A stretch of 64,000 bases of DNA from Sphingobacterium bovistauri. Its GTDB lineage: Bacteria; Bacteroidota; Bacteroidia; Sphingobacteriales; Sphingobacteriaceae. The DNA is taken from NCBI RefSeq assembly GCF_020295405.1, contig NZ_JADEYP010000004.1, forward strand, positions 1-64,000, in the 5' to 3' direction. Below are positions 46,257 to 55,476 of the stretch, in pieces. Within the stretch, counting starts at the first letter, position 1. Each line of letters opens with the position of its first letter. The translations under genes and the position numbers were made by a program. The notes under the pieces were generated by a model that did not search any database, was not told the origin of the DNA, and saw only the letters and a program-made list of their open reading frames with translations.

Positions 46257-48116
46257 ATGAGATATATATCGCTATTACTTTGTATGATTTTGTCTACGGT
46301 AGTTTTTGGTCAGCGCAAAGGCTATTGGCAACAAGATGTTAACTATAAAATGGATATTGATGTCAATGAAAAGAACTATCAATACGACGGCAAAATGACC
46401 TTAATTTATGGCAATAATTCTGGTCAATCGCTTTCTAAAGTATATTTCCATCTGTATTTTAATGCTTTTCAGCCAGGAAGTATGATGGACAACCGTTTGG
46501 TGTCTATTTCAGATCCAGACGCACGAATGGTAAAAAATATTGGAACAAAAGAGAAGCCAGTTTACCAAAGTCGCATTTCTCAATTGACACCTGAGCAGAT
46601 TGGTTACCAAATGATTTCGTCAATCAAAGTGAACGGTGCCTCAGCGAACTTCAAAGTGGATGGTACGATCTTAGAAGTGACATTGCCTACTGCATTAGCG
46701 GATGGATCTAAAACGAATTTTGAATTGGGGTGGAAGGCACAAGTTCCTGAACAAATTCGTCGTAGTGGTCGTAATTCAAAAGAAGGAGTTGCTTTTTCAA
46801 TGGCGCAATGGTACCCAAAGATGGCACATTTTGATGAGTTTGGGTGGCATTTGGATGAATACGTAGGTCGTGAATTTATTGCACCTTTTGGAGATTTTGA
46901 CGTCACTATTCATTTACACAAAGACTATGTAATCGGTGCATCGGGAGTATTACAAAATCCGAATGATGTAAAGGGATATGTGAAAAAGGCAAAAGTAAAG
47001 ACAAAAAATAATAAGGCTTCTTGGCATTTTAAAGCCGAGAATATTCATGATTTTGCGTGGGGTGCCGACCCAAAATTTGTGGTTGATTCCGCTTCTTCAG
47101 CAGGAGGAGTGAAGCTGTACACTGTATATATTCCTGCGAATAAGGATGTTATTTCGAATTGGACGCAAGCTTTAGGTTTTTCGAAAGAGTTTTTCGATTT
47201 CACATCTACACGTTTCGGCGCATATCCTTGGCCTACTTATACAATTGTCCAAGGTGGTGATGGCGGTATGGAATACGGAACAATGACGTTGGTGACAGGC
47301 GGTCGTAATCTAAAAAGTTTAGTGAATGTGATTTTCCACGAAGTAGCTCACTCTTGGTATCAACATATGTTCGGTATCAACGAAACGGTAGACGAATGGT
47401 TTGATGAGGGCTTTACTTCCTATATAGAAGAGTTGGGGATGCAGCATATCTTTGAGAAAAAAGGTGCTGTTTCTACCAATCCAGTGATTGAACCTTATCG
47501 TGCGTATTATAGATTAGCATTGTCGGGGAAGGAAGAGCCAATGAGCTTGTTGGCCGATTATTACAATACTAACTATGGATATTCGAATCAGGCATACAAC
47601 AAAGGAGCGGTAATGGCAGAACAATTGGGATACATCATAGGGCAACAAAATTTGGAAAAGACTTTTTTGAAGTTTTATGAGGAATGGAAATTCAAGCATC
47701 CTACACCAAATGATTTCAAACGTGTGGCTGAAGAAGTTTCTGGTATTAATCTGAAGTGGTATTTTAATTTATTCATTAATACCACACGTAAGATTGATTA
47801 CGCTATAGAAAGTATTTCGGATAATACTATCTCTATTCGCAATAAATCAGACTTAGCTATGCCATTGGATATTTTAGTAGAATACAAAGACGGTAGTAAG
47901 GAATTATTTTATATTCCTCTGCGTGAAATGCGCGGTGAGAAACCAGCTGAGCAATTTGATTTATATAGAGGTTTGAAGCGTACCGCATTAGAAGATTGGT
48001 TTTGGACAAAACCTACCTATACTTTTAAAGTTGGAAAAGAAGTTGCTAAGGTCATAATAGATCCAACATTGAGGTTGGCTGACGTAGAGTCTTCGGATAA
48101 TCATAAAAGTAATTAG
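46257..48116 (+). CDS. M1-family zinc aminopeptidase, secreted
   Basis: A 619-residue exported metallopeptidase (signal peptide ending near VVFGQRK). The zinc motif HExxH-x18-E is HEVAH at 361-365 with E384 in EWFDEGF. The exopeptidase-type GxMEN loop reads GGMEYGTM, with Tyr in place of Asn. The N-terminal beta-sandwich (about 25-240) is that of M1. The substitution at the Asn position suggests altered specificity or a non-canonical aminopeptidase. Monocistronic with a terminator. Confidence 0.92.
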   Translation: MRYISLLLCMILSTVVFGQRKGYWQQDVNYKMDIDVNEKNYQYDGKMTLIYGNNSGQSLSKVYFHLYFNAFQPGSMMDNRLVSISDPDARMVKNIGTKEKPVYQSRISQLTPEQIGYQMISSIKVNGASANFKVDGTILEVTLPTALADGSKTNFELGWKAQVPEQIRRSGRNSKEGVAFSMAQWYPKMAHFDEFGWHLDEYVGREFIAPFGDFDVTIHLHKDYVIGASGVLQNPNDVKGYVKKAKVKTKNNKASWHFKAENIHDFAWGADPKFVVDSASSAGGVKLYTVYIPANKDVISNWTQALGFSKEFFDFTSTRFGAYPWPTYTIVQGGDGGMEYGTMTLVTGGRNLKSLVNVIFHEVAHSWYQHMFGINETVDEWFDEGFTSYIEELGMQHIFEKKGAVSTNPVIEPYRAYYRLALSGKEEPMSLLADYYNTNYGYSNQAYNKGAVMAEQLGYIIGQQNLEKTFLKFYEEWKFKHPTPNDFKRVAEEVSGINLKWYFNLFINTTRKIDYAIESISDNTISIRNKSDLAMPLDILVEYKDGSKELFYIPLREMRGEKPAEQFDLYRGLKRTALEDWFWTKPTYTFKVGKEVAKVIIDPTLRLADVESSDNHKSN

Positions 48117-48121
48117 TAAAT

Positions 48122-48153
48122 AAAGGAGTCTTTGAGGGACTCCTTTTATTTTT
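48122..48153 (+). terminator. Terminator of the M1 peptidase gene
   Basis: A 9-bp stem (48122-48130 with 48138-48146) is followed by a T-rich run. It also overlaps the 3' end of a small minus-strand gene. Confidence 0.7.
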
Positions 48154-48295
48154 CATATACACTGAGATCAGACATGTTGCCCGTTTCTGTGTGTGCAGTT
48201 TTATGAGTATGGGATGATTTTTCTAATAAATTTATCAATCCATACATACAAATACTGCAAATAAACATAATTACGCAAAGTAAAAATTGTTTCAT
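48146..48295 (-). CDS. Small membrane protein, 49 residues
   Basis: A short open frame with an ATG at 48295. It begins MKQFLLCVIMFICSICMYGL and continues through a Lys/Ser/His/Thr-rich tail (EKSSHTHKTAHTETGNM) to a stop at 48146. One membrane helix followed by a hydrophilic tail is a usual small-protein layout, and its stop sits at a hairpin. No homologue is recalled. It could be a genuine small protein or chance. Confidence 0.45.
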   Translation of the reverse strand: MKQFLLCVIMFICSICMYGLINLLEKSSHTHKTAHTETGNMSDLSVYEK

Positions 48296-48744
48296 ATAGT
48301 TTGTTATATTGGTGTCTGCTGTTTATCGTATGCTTATTTCATTGTTGTATATCATTTTTTCTCCCTTACGCCATAATAATCAACTGTTAAAAGTTTTTAT
48401 TAGTTAAACATTAATGGAAAAGCTTAATGATATTAGTCTTGTCCTATGAAATAAATGTGCCAAAAAATATTTATGGAGATATTTGTTTTAGTAAGTTTAA
48501 AAATTGGATAAATGCTATTGTTACCAACACTAGCTGTTTATTATCAGTAGATAAAGTTTTTCAAAGATCTAAGATAATCAAAAAGTACCACCAAAATGTT
48601 TTTTTTGATATATTTTTTCAATAATAATGTTGATTGACAGTTTTTATTGTTTTAGTAAAAAAATACCATTAATTTATTTGTGAACTGAACATAGTCAAGG
48701 CGTTGTGTCCTGGTTATTTTAAATTAATATAGGATTATTAAAAG
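48296..48744. other. AT-rich intergenic region
   Basis: About 450 bases with nothing convincing. A 65-codon plus-strand frame (48427-48624) has no clear signal peptide, RBS or family resemblance. The region ends at the terminator of the PHP phosphodiesterase gene. Confidence 0.5.
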
Positions 48745-48777
48745 AAAGCCGTTAAATAAAGGATATTTAACGGCTTT
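48745..48777 (-). terminator. Terminator of the PHP phosphodiesterase gene
   Basis: A perfect 14-bp stem (48745-48758 with 48764-48777) with a 5-base loop, followed on the minus strand by CTTTTAAT. Confidence 0.78.
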
Positions 48778-48788
48778 AATATTATAAT

Positions 48789-49946
48789 TTATAATTTGAT
48801 ATCAATTGTCAAGTGCTTGTCGCTTCGGATGAAAGTGGAGACCACTTCGTAAGTGAGTTGTGATTGATTTTCTTGAGCAGTTAAGATTTGAGAAGATTGT
48901 GGGTACAAGATGATCTTTTCAGTTCCTTTTCCAGATTTGCGATGAAGTTCAAAGTATAAGTCACTCGTGTTTGAGATTTCATAATATTTAGACGTGACAC
49001 CTTGCGCGTTCTTCTTTTCATGGTAAGCAGGACCAATCTTTACACATGCATTGTACAAATCACGTACATGTTGTTCTTTTCCGATTAGATACTTACTAGA
49101 CCATGCTACAGTGTTACCTTTCTCTAATGCTTCGCGAATTGCTTCAGCAGAACGATTTTTTGCCATTACTAATGTCATGGTGCGGTGCACACCTTCACGA
49201 CCTAGATCATAATCATGTGCAATTAAATTATGTACGTCTGTATTCCCAATGATTGTTAAGTTCCTGTCTATAGCCCAGTCTAATGCTTTTTTGTGAAAGC
49301 CGAACCCATTAACAACCTCAATACCATGTAAATTCTTCTCCCTGTACATTTTTTCTATAAAAGGTAACCATTCGTAGGATCCTTTGACTTGAGTAGCTTT
49401 CCAGCCTGGGTGATTCCAAAAGATAAAAGCTTTTTGATCTACCACAGCTTGGATTGCTTTTTCGTCGGTCTCTTTCGTGCGTTCTACGACTAAATTTTTG
49501 TCATCATTGATGAAAAGTGCATTAAAGTGTCCTGGAGGAGTATCTCTTGTTACTTCACTGCCTTTTATTAGTATTAAATTGTTTTCTTTAGCTAGATTTT
49601 CTGCTAATTCATACGATCTTAAGTTTCCTGGTTTTACATCATCTTTGTATGGTGTATATTCTACGTGCTCCGTAAATGAAAAGGCGTCTAAGCCTTCTTT
49701 CCAAGCTTCCTGTACTCTGACATTTGGCCATACATGCCCATCTGTAAATACAGTGTGCATATGGAAGTCACATTTTAAAACAGTCAATCCATTTACATTA
49801 GGAATGTGTATTGTTTCGCGTTTCTTTGGTAAGCGGAATTCATCAAATCGAACCACACCATTGTCTGCGGATGTTTGAGCTATACTGTCAAAATTAAAAT
49901 AGCCTATTACAGCCAAAAGAATAGATAATCTTTTCATGTTCTTCAT
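48789..49946 (-). CDS. Secreted PHP-domain phosphodiesterase (Sb-PDE-like)
   Basis: A 385-residue exported metal-dependent phosphoesterase. A signal peptide (cleavage near DSIAQTS) precedes the PHP domain. Metal ligands are in CDFHMHTVFTDGH (D60, H62, H64 and D69 region), FTEHVEY (E93, H94), WNHPGW and NTDVHN. The overall layout resembles Sb-PDE-type phosphodiesterases first described in Sphingobium, which hydrolyse phosphodiesters; this assignment is from memory. The natural substrate is unknown. The start may be the ATG at 49937 (MKRLSILL). Confidence 0.85.
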   Translation of the reverse strand: MKNMKRLSILLAVIGYFNFDSIAQTSADNGVVRFDEFRLPKKRETIHIPNVNGLTVLKCDFHMHTVFTDGHVWPNVRVQEAWKEGLDAFSFTEHVEYTPYKDDVKPGNLRSYELAENLAKENNLILIKGSEVTRDTPPGHFNALFINDDKNLVVERTKETDEKAIQAVVDQKAFIFWNHPGWKATQVKGSYEWLPFIEKMYREKNLHGIEVVNGFGFHKKALDWAIDRNLTIIGNTDVHNLIAHDYDLGREGVHRTMTLVMAKNRSAEAIREALEKGNTVAWSSKYLIGKEQHVRDLYNACVKIGPAYHEKKNAQGVTSKYYEISNTSDLYFELHRKSGKGTEKIILYPQSSQILTAQENQSQLTYEVVSTFIRSDKHLTIDIKL

Positions 49947-49971
49947 AAGTCTTTATTGCCACAAAACTATG

Positions 49972-49979
49972 GTTACAAT
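49972..49979 (-). promoter_or_regulatory. -7 box of the PHP phosphodiesterase gene
   Basis: TAGTTTTG on the minus strand, 26 bases before the ATG, matches TAnnTTTG. Confidence 0.45.
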
Positions 49980-50119
49980 GTAAAGAATATATGATGAGCA
50001 GGTAATCAAACTATAAACTTTCAGGTCGTTGTGTTAAATCTTTTTAACCTATATCGGATTTGAAGGACAGTAGACTTCTGTTTTTTGATAGGGTAGATTC
50101 TATGTTTCAGCTCTATAGT

Positions 50120-51379
50120 TTAATAGCTGATTTGTCCATTTAGGTGTATTTCATTTTTGTTGTGAAGGGTCGTCGAAACAGTTGCTTTGACTTTTTTTGC
50201 TTTTAATCTGTCCAGTATTGGTATGCTCCACATTTCAGGCCAAGTCTCAAAATTAACAGAAAGGTATAAAGGGTGTTTAGTCGCCTTCCTTGTAGCTTGA
50301 TGGGGGAAGGTTTCTAACGTTGTATTTAATAAGTATGGACCGATCCGTTTTTTGTTGAATCTATAAAACATTTTATTAGGAAGGGACTTTTCTAAAATCT
50401 CGTCATAGCTCCACGTGTGTACAATACTTGGAACAGCTACTTCCAATATTTTCGTTTCTTCAGTTGCATTAAAATCATCGTCATATACATAGGAAATTGA
50501 GCTGTCTTGCTGTGAAGTAGGATCTCTATAAATTTGCAGGTCAAAATAATTACTATTCAATTGTTCTGGAGCTAGTCCCGTAAATTTATTCATAAGCTTG
50601 GAAAGTAGAGGGATTTCGTTGAGCGGTATTAAGTTCCAAAAGGTTAATGTTTGCTCAAGACTGTCCATCTCGCGTACTAACAAATTATCATCTAAGTTTT
50701 GAGATAACAACCATTTTCCATTTATTTCAGTTTTATCACTTGAAACCGTACCCTCAAGAGTCAATCTCCCGTCTTTTTGCATATAGGTAATATGCTTGGT
50801 GGACAAGGTGTTTTCAAAACCATTAAGAGCTGAAATTTGAGTCCACGTGTCAGGCTGTAATAACATAGATTGTAAATTCTCCAAATCTAAATTATCACCC
50901 AGAGCGATGTTGTAAATTATATGGCTATAATTAAATAAAACATTGATATGTTTATTAACGACTACGTTTACTATTCCTTTCTCTTTATCTATAAAATTAA
51001 TTCCATCTGGATACTCGGTGGCGAAAAAGGAAAAGCAATCATCATAGTTTTTTACTGCTAATATCCCAAAAAACTGATTCTGATGTGCGTCCGTGCTGAA
51101 TGAATATATCCGTGCCGGAATTTTAATTCCGGCATCGAATATTAGTTTTTTCAACCAGGAGTCGCGCTGTTTTTTTCCTTTAGATTTATCATCTCTCCAC
51201 GGGTAGAGGTTAGAGATATTGTCTAATAATAAGTCATCAACAGCAATCGACAATATCCGTGTGCTTGAGCTACTGACATATTGATCTTTAATGTCATTTT
51301 TTCGTAGGGTGTACAATGTCCATGTAAGGACAAGCGTAGTCACCATTAGCACAGCTATAATAATTGCAAATCTTTTCAT
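50120..51379 (-). CDS. Membrane-anchored protein of the DUF4836 operon
   Basis: A 419-residue protein with a single N-terminal membrane anchor (residues 3-26) and a large periplasmic part. Sequence such as RILSIAVDDLLLDNISNLYPW, then NQFFGILAVKNYDDCFSFFA suggests a diverged copy of the domain in the upstream DUF4836 protein. No catalytic motif or Cys pair is visible. It is the last gene of a three-gene operon, starting 6 bases after the DUF4836 stop. Function unknown; the operon suggests an envelope complex. Confidence 0.7.
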   Translation of the reverse strand: MKRFAIIIAVLMVTTLVLTWTLYTLRKNDIKDQYVSSSSTRILSIAVDDLLLDNISNLYPWRDDKSKGKKQRDSWLKKLIFDAGIKIPARIYSFSTDAHQNQFFGILAVKNYDDCFSFFATEYPDGINFIDKEKGIVNVVVNKHINVLFNYSHIIYNIALGDNLDLENLQSMLLQPDTWTQISALNGFENTLSTKHITYMQKDGRLTLEGTVSSDKTEINGKWLLSQNLDDNLLVREMDSLEQTLTFWNLIPLNEIPLLSKLMNKFTGLAPEQLNSNYFDLQIYRDPTSQQDSSISYVYDDDFNATEETKILEVAVPSIVHTWSYDEILEKSLPNKMFYRFNKKRIGPYLLNTTLETFPHQATRKATKHPLYLSVNFETWPEMWSIPILDRLKAKKVKATVSTTLHNKNEIHLNGQISY

Positions 51380-51385
51380 CCTAGA

Positions 51386-53326
51386 TTAGTTGCTGCTCGT
51401 ATTACCCACGTTTTGAATTACCTGTTTCAATATATATTGAAGTGCATTACTGTCTTTTTTAGGCAATTCTAAAGACATTTCTCCTGATATACGGTTTTTA
51501 CTTAGCTTATTGTATCTAATTTGAAGTTTTCCATAATCTGAAAGATTCTGTAAGGTTGGATCCCAAGATGCAGCCACTGGAATTTCCAATTTATGGATGA
51601 CCTCTGGTATAGAAGACGTGTTAATTACGAAATTGAATGGATGTGTAAATATATCTTTTTTAACTTTTGGATCATTCCCTGTTTTGAATCTATTCTTTTG
51701 AATAGCTGAAATCTGTTCAAAATTATTACCAACAAAAACAATGTCTTTTTTGAAAACAACATACATGGCCTCTGTGTCTTTCGTTGCATGGATGGTGTAT
51801 ATGTCCTCGTCTAATTCTACTTTTTCTTTTTTTATGGCAAATTCAAGTGTCTTTTGGAATAGACGTTGATCTTCAGAAGTAAACATCCACAGGAAGTTGG
51901 GAGAATATTCTTCTTTTGTTTTCATTACTTCTGTATAGTTGTAATCATCATCGTACTCGTACGTTAGGTATTCTTTGGATACTTTTTGTAGATCATTTAG
52001 AAAAAAAACATTGTCCCCTTTCAGTACTTTAGCAATTGATTTTTCATCTAAGCCTATTTCTAATGCTGTCGCCACGATTTGCAGTACATCAGCGTATTCA
52101 CCAACCAACGGTGCGTAAGATAGTTTTAATAGCGAAGGTAACTGTTTTAGATAACCCTCTGTGCTGATATTCATAGATGCATAGGCTAAGTGGTTTTCAG
52201 GAATATACTGTGCAAATTTCTTGTTGATGTTGTTCTTGTGTAGCGCCTTGAATATGTGTGTCAAATCTTCATCGATATGTACACTTCCTGCTATTTTGAG
52301 ACTGTGCTCATGCTGAATCAAATCGATTGTAGCATCTTCATAGCCATATTTAATATCTTTCAAGTCCGTGCCGAAAATCGAGTAAAGCATATTATCGGCG
52401 TAGGCCTCTCGATATAAATTATCAACATTTGCAATCCAAAATCGAAGCAAAATATTTTGATCTTTTATTTTAATTGATTTGTGATTTGCTAGGTTATTGG
52501 AGGGATTTATGTAGTTGGCAAAATCCTTCGCTAGCCAATTGACAAAAACATCATTTCTAATCGAATCATTCTTCGCTTCTCTTGCTAGGTTCGCTAGATA
52601 TATGGAGTCGGTGGCCAGATCGTAGCTATCAAGTTCGGTGCTATCTGAATAGGAATCCCATTCTTGCGTCTCATCTACTATTTCTTCAGCGGCACTTTCC
52701 CATTCTGTAGTATCAATTGTATCCGCTACAACTATTTCCTCTGCTGTGGCCCAGGCTTCTTCTGCTACCAACACCGTATCTGGTGAATAAAGTTCGTCGT
52801 AGCGTTCCAAATCCAAGCCATAAAGATTTGCTATTTCTTCTGTTTCAAAATAGCTGCTTTTGGGGCTTCCGGTCATAATGAATAAGGATTCTTGATCCCA
52901 TGCGACTTGCGTTTTCCCATCTTTAGAGACTCTTCTTTCGAAGCCATCGTGACTAGAGCGGCTATTAAATTTAGAAAACATACGCTCTTTTACTTGGTGA
53001 TTGGCTTTCAATGGTATTAATATACCTATATAGTATAAGCTATCTGCATCTGTACGATACACATAAGCTTGCTTGTCAAGATTGAAGTCCAATTCCATGA
53101 TAGTATTGGTCGGATAGTCATTACGCTCGTTTATTTTCTCAAAGGCGCCAAGTTTAACCAAAGTTTCATTCAATAACGCTATCGAACTTTTTTCGACTAT
53201 TGCTTTATTATTAATCGTTATAACAAATTGTGCATTTCCGGGTATTTTACGCGTCAACTCCTGTGCACAGACAGTTATTCCTGCTAAAACAGAAATGGAG
53301 AGTAAAGTGAAGAACTTTATATTCAT
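51386..53326 (-). CDS. DUF4836 family secreted protein
   Basis: A 646-residue exported protein (from the ATG at 53326; signal peptide ending near TVCAQELT). The opening TRKIPGNAQFVITINNKAIV is typical of DUF4836, a Bacteroidota family of unknown function. An acidic Asp/Glu/Thr/Tyr-rich segment of about 60 residues (about residues 185-245, TVLVAEEAWATAEEIV to DSYDLATDS) interrupts the domain and is probably disordered. An ATG at 53341 would overlap the upstream gene by 11 bases. It is the middle gene of a three-gene operon. Confidence 0.82.
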   Translation of the reverse strand: MNIKFFTLLSISVLAGITVCAQELTRKIPGNAQFVITINNKAIVEKSSIALLNETLVKLGAFEKINERNDYPTNTIMELDFNLDKQAYVYRTDADSLYYIGILIPLKANHQVKERMFSKFNSRSSHDGFERRVSKDGKTQVAWDQESLFIMTGSPKSSYFETEEIANLYGLDLERYDELYSPDTVLVAEEAWATAEEIVVADTIDTTEWESAAEEIVDETQEWDSYSDSTELDSYDLATDSIYLANLAREAKNDSIRNDVFVNWLAKDFANYINPSNNLANHKSIKIKDQNILLRFWIANVDNLYREAYADNMLYSIFGTDLKDIKYGYEDATIDLIQHEHSLKIAGSVHIDEDLTHIFKALHKNNINKKFAQYIPENHLAYASMNISTEGYLKQLPSLLKLSYAPLVGEYADVLQIVATALEIGLDEKSIAKVLKGDNVFFLNDLQKVSKEYLTYEYDDDYNYTEVMKTKEEYSPNFLWMFTSEDQRLFQKTLEFAIKKEKVELDEDIYTIHATKDTEAMYVVFKKDIVFVGNNFEQISAIQKNRFKTGNDPKVKKDIFTHPFNFVINTSSIPEVIHKLEIPVAASWDPTLQNLSDYGKLQIRYNKLSKNRISGEMSLELPKKDSNALQYILKQVIQNVGNTSSN

Positions 53327-53330
53327 GTGT

Positions 53331-54017
53331 TTATTTAACATTTAGAGTAATGGTATTTCCTAAAGAAGATTTGCCGTTGGCAAGGTCTTTCGCCTTCAAT
53401 TGAAGTAGAATGGATTTTGAAGAATTAGAGATTTTGGCAGATGGATGTTTTTGAGATTTTATAGTATTGTCGAATCTGATAATTTGTGTATAATACGCCT
53501 CATCAAAATATTTTCGGTCTTTTTCAGCTATCTTTTCGTAGGCTTTGCTCATAGACGGGGAATGTTTGTAAGATCTCGTAAAAACGCCAGTTTTTGCATT
53601 ATAGTCGTAGCTGTTATTATTTCCCATTGTGCTCTTGAAATGGGTGCCTAGTGCTTGAGTAAAAGCATTTAATGTTTTAATAGACGTGAAATTGCAAGAA
53701 ACCGTTGCGATGTAATTTTTAAAATCCAAATTGTACTGTACTTGGCTTATACCATTTGTCTTTTTTAGGATTTGAACCATGTCTTCCGTTTCCTTCTGTA
53801 TTTTCTCTTTCGAAGGAATTTGAATGCCATTTATACTTTTTAACTTCAGTAGGGAAGCGACTTTGGTACTGCTTTTACTAAGGTTCAAAGTGGCTTTAAT
53901 ACTGCCTGATCCGTTACTCTTGAGGTTGATGTTTTCTATAAACTCAAAACAACCGCTCAGTAGGCTACAACAGAAGAATAAAAGTAATACGAGTAGCGTT
54001 GATTTGAATCTTTTCAT
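53331..54017 (-). CDS. Lipoprotein of unknown function, first gene of the DUF4836 operon
   Basis: A 228-residue lipoprotein from the ATG at 54017: signal MKRFKSTLLVLLLFFCCSLL, then the lipobox Cys in LLSGCFEF. The mature part contains LKSNGSGSIKATLNLSKSST and later YIATVSCNFTSIKTLNAF, a beta-rich pattern seen in Bacteroidota lipoproteins that open operons with DUF4836 genes. The frame extends to an ATG at 54068, which would give a 17-residue pre-signal extension. The next gene starts within a few bases of its stop. Confidence 0.75.
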   Translation of the reverse strand: MKRFKSTLLVLLLFFCCSLLSGCFEFIENINLKSNGSGSIKATLNLSKSSTKVASLLKLKSINGIQIPSKEKIQKETEDMVQILKKTNGISQVQYNLDFKNYIATVSCNFTSIKTLNAFTQALGTHFKSTMGNNNSYDYNAKTGVFTRSYKHSPSMSKAYEKIAEKDRKYFDEAYYTQIIRFDNTIKSQKHPSAKISNSSKSILLQLKAKDLANGKSSLGNTITLNVK

Positions 54018-54103
54018 CCTTTTATAATAAAAATCTATAAAATAATCCCGAAGGTAATAAATATTCATATTATCCTTTGGTGTTATATCTTAATGTTTTG
54101 TTA

Positions 54104-54111
54104 CAAAATTA
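54104..54111 (-). promoter_or_regulatory. -7 box of the DUF4836 operon
   Basis: TAATTTTG on the minus strand matches TAnnTTTG, 87 bases before the preferred ATG (36 before the alternative ATG at 54068). Confidence 0.4.
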
Positions 54112-54377
54112 CTCTTTAAGGCAAAATTTGCTATCCCTGAAAACAGTGGTTTTGTGTCCTGAAACTATTATTTAATCTATAGTCTCAGAAAGATGTTGAT
54201 CAAGTTGAATAAAGTTCCGTTTTATTTGTTGTCTAAGCTGTGTATAACAAAGCTTTACTATTAGTTGAGAATTTTTAATTCTAAAGGGTGGGGATATAAT
54301 CAGATGATCAAAAGTTGATCAAAGTAGCTCATTGGAGGAATATTTGGAAATTAGGGAGAAAGGCTTAAAAATCTTTA
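54112..54377. other. Intergenic region between two minus-strand genes
   Basis: About 265 bases with no credible frame. The motif TTGATCAA occurs at 54197 region and again near 54312 beside TGATCA copies, a loose repeat. No terminator with a clear T-run was seen. Confidence 0.4.
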
Positions 54378-55280
54378 CTAATTTGAATTCAAGTTTCTAA
54401 ACTCCATAGGGGTTATTCCTTCTTTGTTTTTAAATAGTCGACTAAAATGCTGAGGGTATTTGAATCCGAGTTCATAGGCGATTTCGTTAATGTTTTTTTG
54501 GGTTTCAAAAATTTTGGACTTAGCGATATCAATTGTTTTCAATTGAATGTATTCTTGTGCCGTTTTTCCCGTTTCTTTTTTTATTAAATCTCCAAAATAG
54601 TTAGCCGACAGATTCAAAGATTCTGCCATATTCGATACAGAGGGTAGACCTAATGTCGCTGGTTTATCCGAGGCGAAATATCCATTCAATTCCTCCTCAA
54701 AATTTTCTAAAATTCCCTTATTTGCTGACTCCCTTGTAATAAACTGTCTATCGTAGAATCGCTCACAATAGTTTAGAAATAATTCAATATTAGAGGCGAT
54801 CAGTTTTTTGCTATGTTTATCAATCGTATGGTTCAGTTCAAATTGAATCTTCTTAAAACAATCCATGATGATATTACGCTCTTCCTTCGACAAGTGTAAA
54901 GCTTCATTGGTGTTATACTTAAAAAAGTGATAATCTTCCATCAAATTATTAAGTGGAGTACCTTTAATAAGATCAGGATGAAAAGCAAGTCCATGTCCGA
55001 TAGGTTGATATAAATCAACTTTGTTTTCAACGTCTATGACTTGTCCTGGCGAAACGAAAACTAACGTACCTTCTTCGTAATCATAGGTGTTACATCCATA
55101 TTTTAAATCACCACAATGTACATCTTTTAAGAAAATGTAAAACAGACCAAAGGTCATTTTGGAGCCTGTTCGTTTATGAGCTTTGGAGAAGTCTATTACC
55201 GTAACTAAAGGATGTAATGTGTCATGATTATTGAAAATATTGTATTCATGCACTGTATCGAAGATAAATTTGTTGCTCAT
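54378..55280 (-). CDS. AraC-family regulator divergent from the hydrolase/cupin operon
   Basis: A 300-residue AraC regulator. The N-terminal sensor domain (FGLFYIFLKDVHCGDLKYGC, then EEGTLVFVSPGQVIDVENKV) is followed by the C-terminal double helix-turn-helix: MAESLNLSANYFGDLIKKET, INEIAYELGFKYPQHFSRLF and the end FKNKEGITPMEFRNLN. It is transcribed away from five tightly packed genes starting at 55477, so it probably controls them and itself. An inverted repeat TTACTTA-8-TAAGTAA lies just upstream of its start. Confidence 0.92.
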   Translation of the reverse strand: MSNKFIFDTVHEYNIFNNHDTLHPLVTVIDFSKAHKRTGSKMTFGLFYIFLKDVHCGDLKYGCNTYDYEEGTLVFVSPGQVIDVENKVDLYQPIGHGLAFHPDLIKGTPLNNLMEDYHFFKYNTNEALHLSKEERNIIMDCFKKIQFELNHTIDKHSKKLIASNIELFLNYCERFYDRQFITRESANKGILENFEEELNGYFASDKPATLGLPSVSNMAESLNLSANYFGDLIKKETGKTAQEYIQLKTIDIAKSKIFETQKNINEIAYELGFKYPQHFSRLFKNKEGITPMEFRNLNSN

Positions 55281-55291
55281 AGTTAATGTCG

Positions 55292-55313
55292 TTACTTACT
55301 CAAAAATAAGTAA
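55292..55313. promoter_or_regulatory. Inverted repeat, candidate operator
   Basis: TTACTTA (55292-55298) and TAAGTAA (55307-55313) are separated by 8 bases, in the divergent region 12-33 bases upstream of the AraC-type regulator start. It may be an autoregulatory site or a short hairpin. Confidence 0.4.
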
Positions 55314-55476
55314 TTAGATGTCATGCTGTAGGAAAAAAACTTAAATCAGTAATTATGGTAGTATATTCTGTAATAGGTATACGTTTAGCGGTCTATGATT
55401 TCAGATATTTGATTAGACAATAATGAATGGAACTGTGTCGTTACTTTATTTAAGTAATAGGCTTTATAAAAAGAGT

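Noticed and set aside
48427..48624. 65-codon plus-strand frame
   Set aside because: Low-complexity AT-rich region, no family resemblance, no signal or promoter fitting it.
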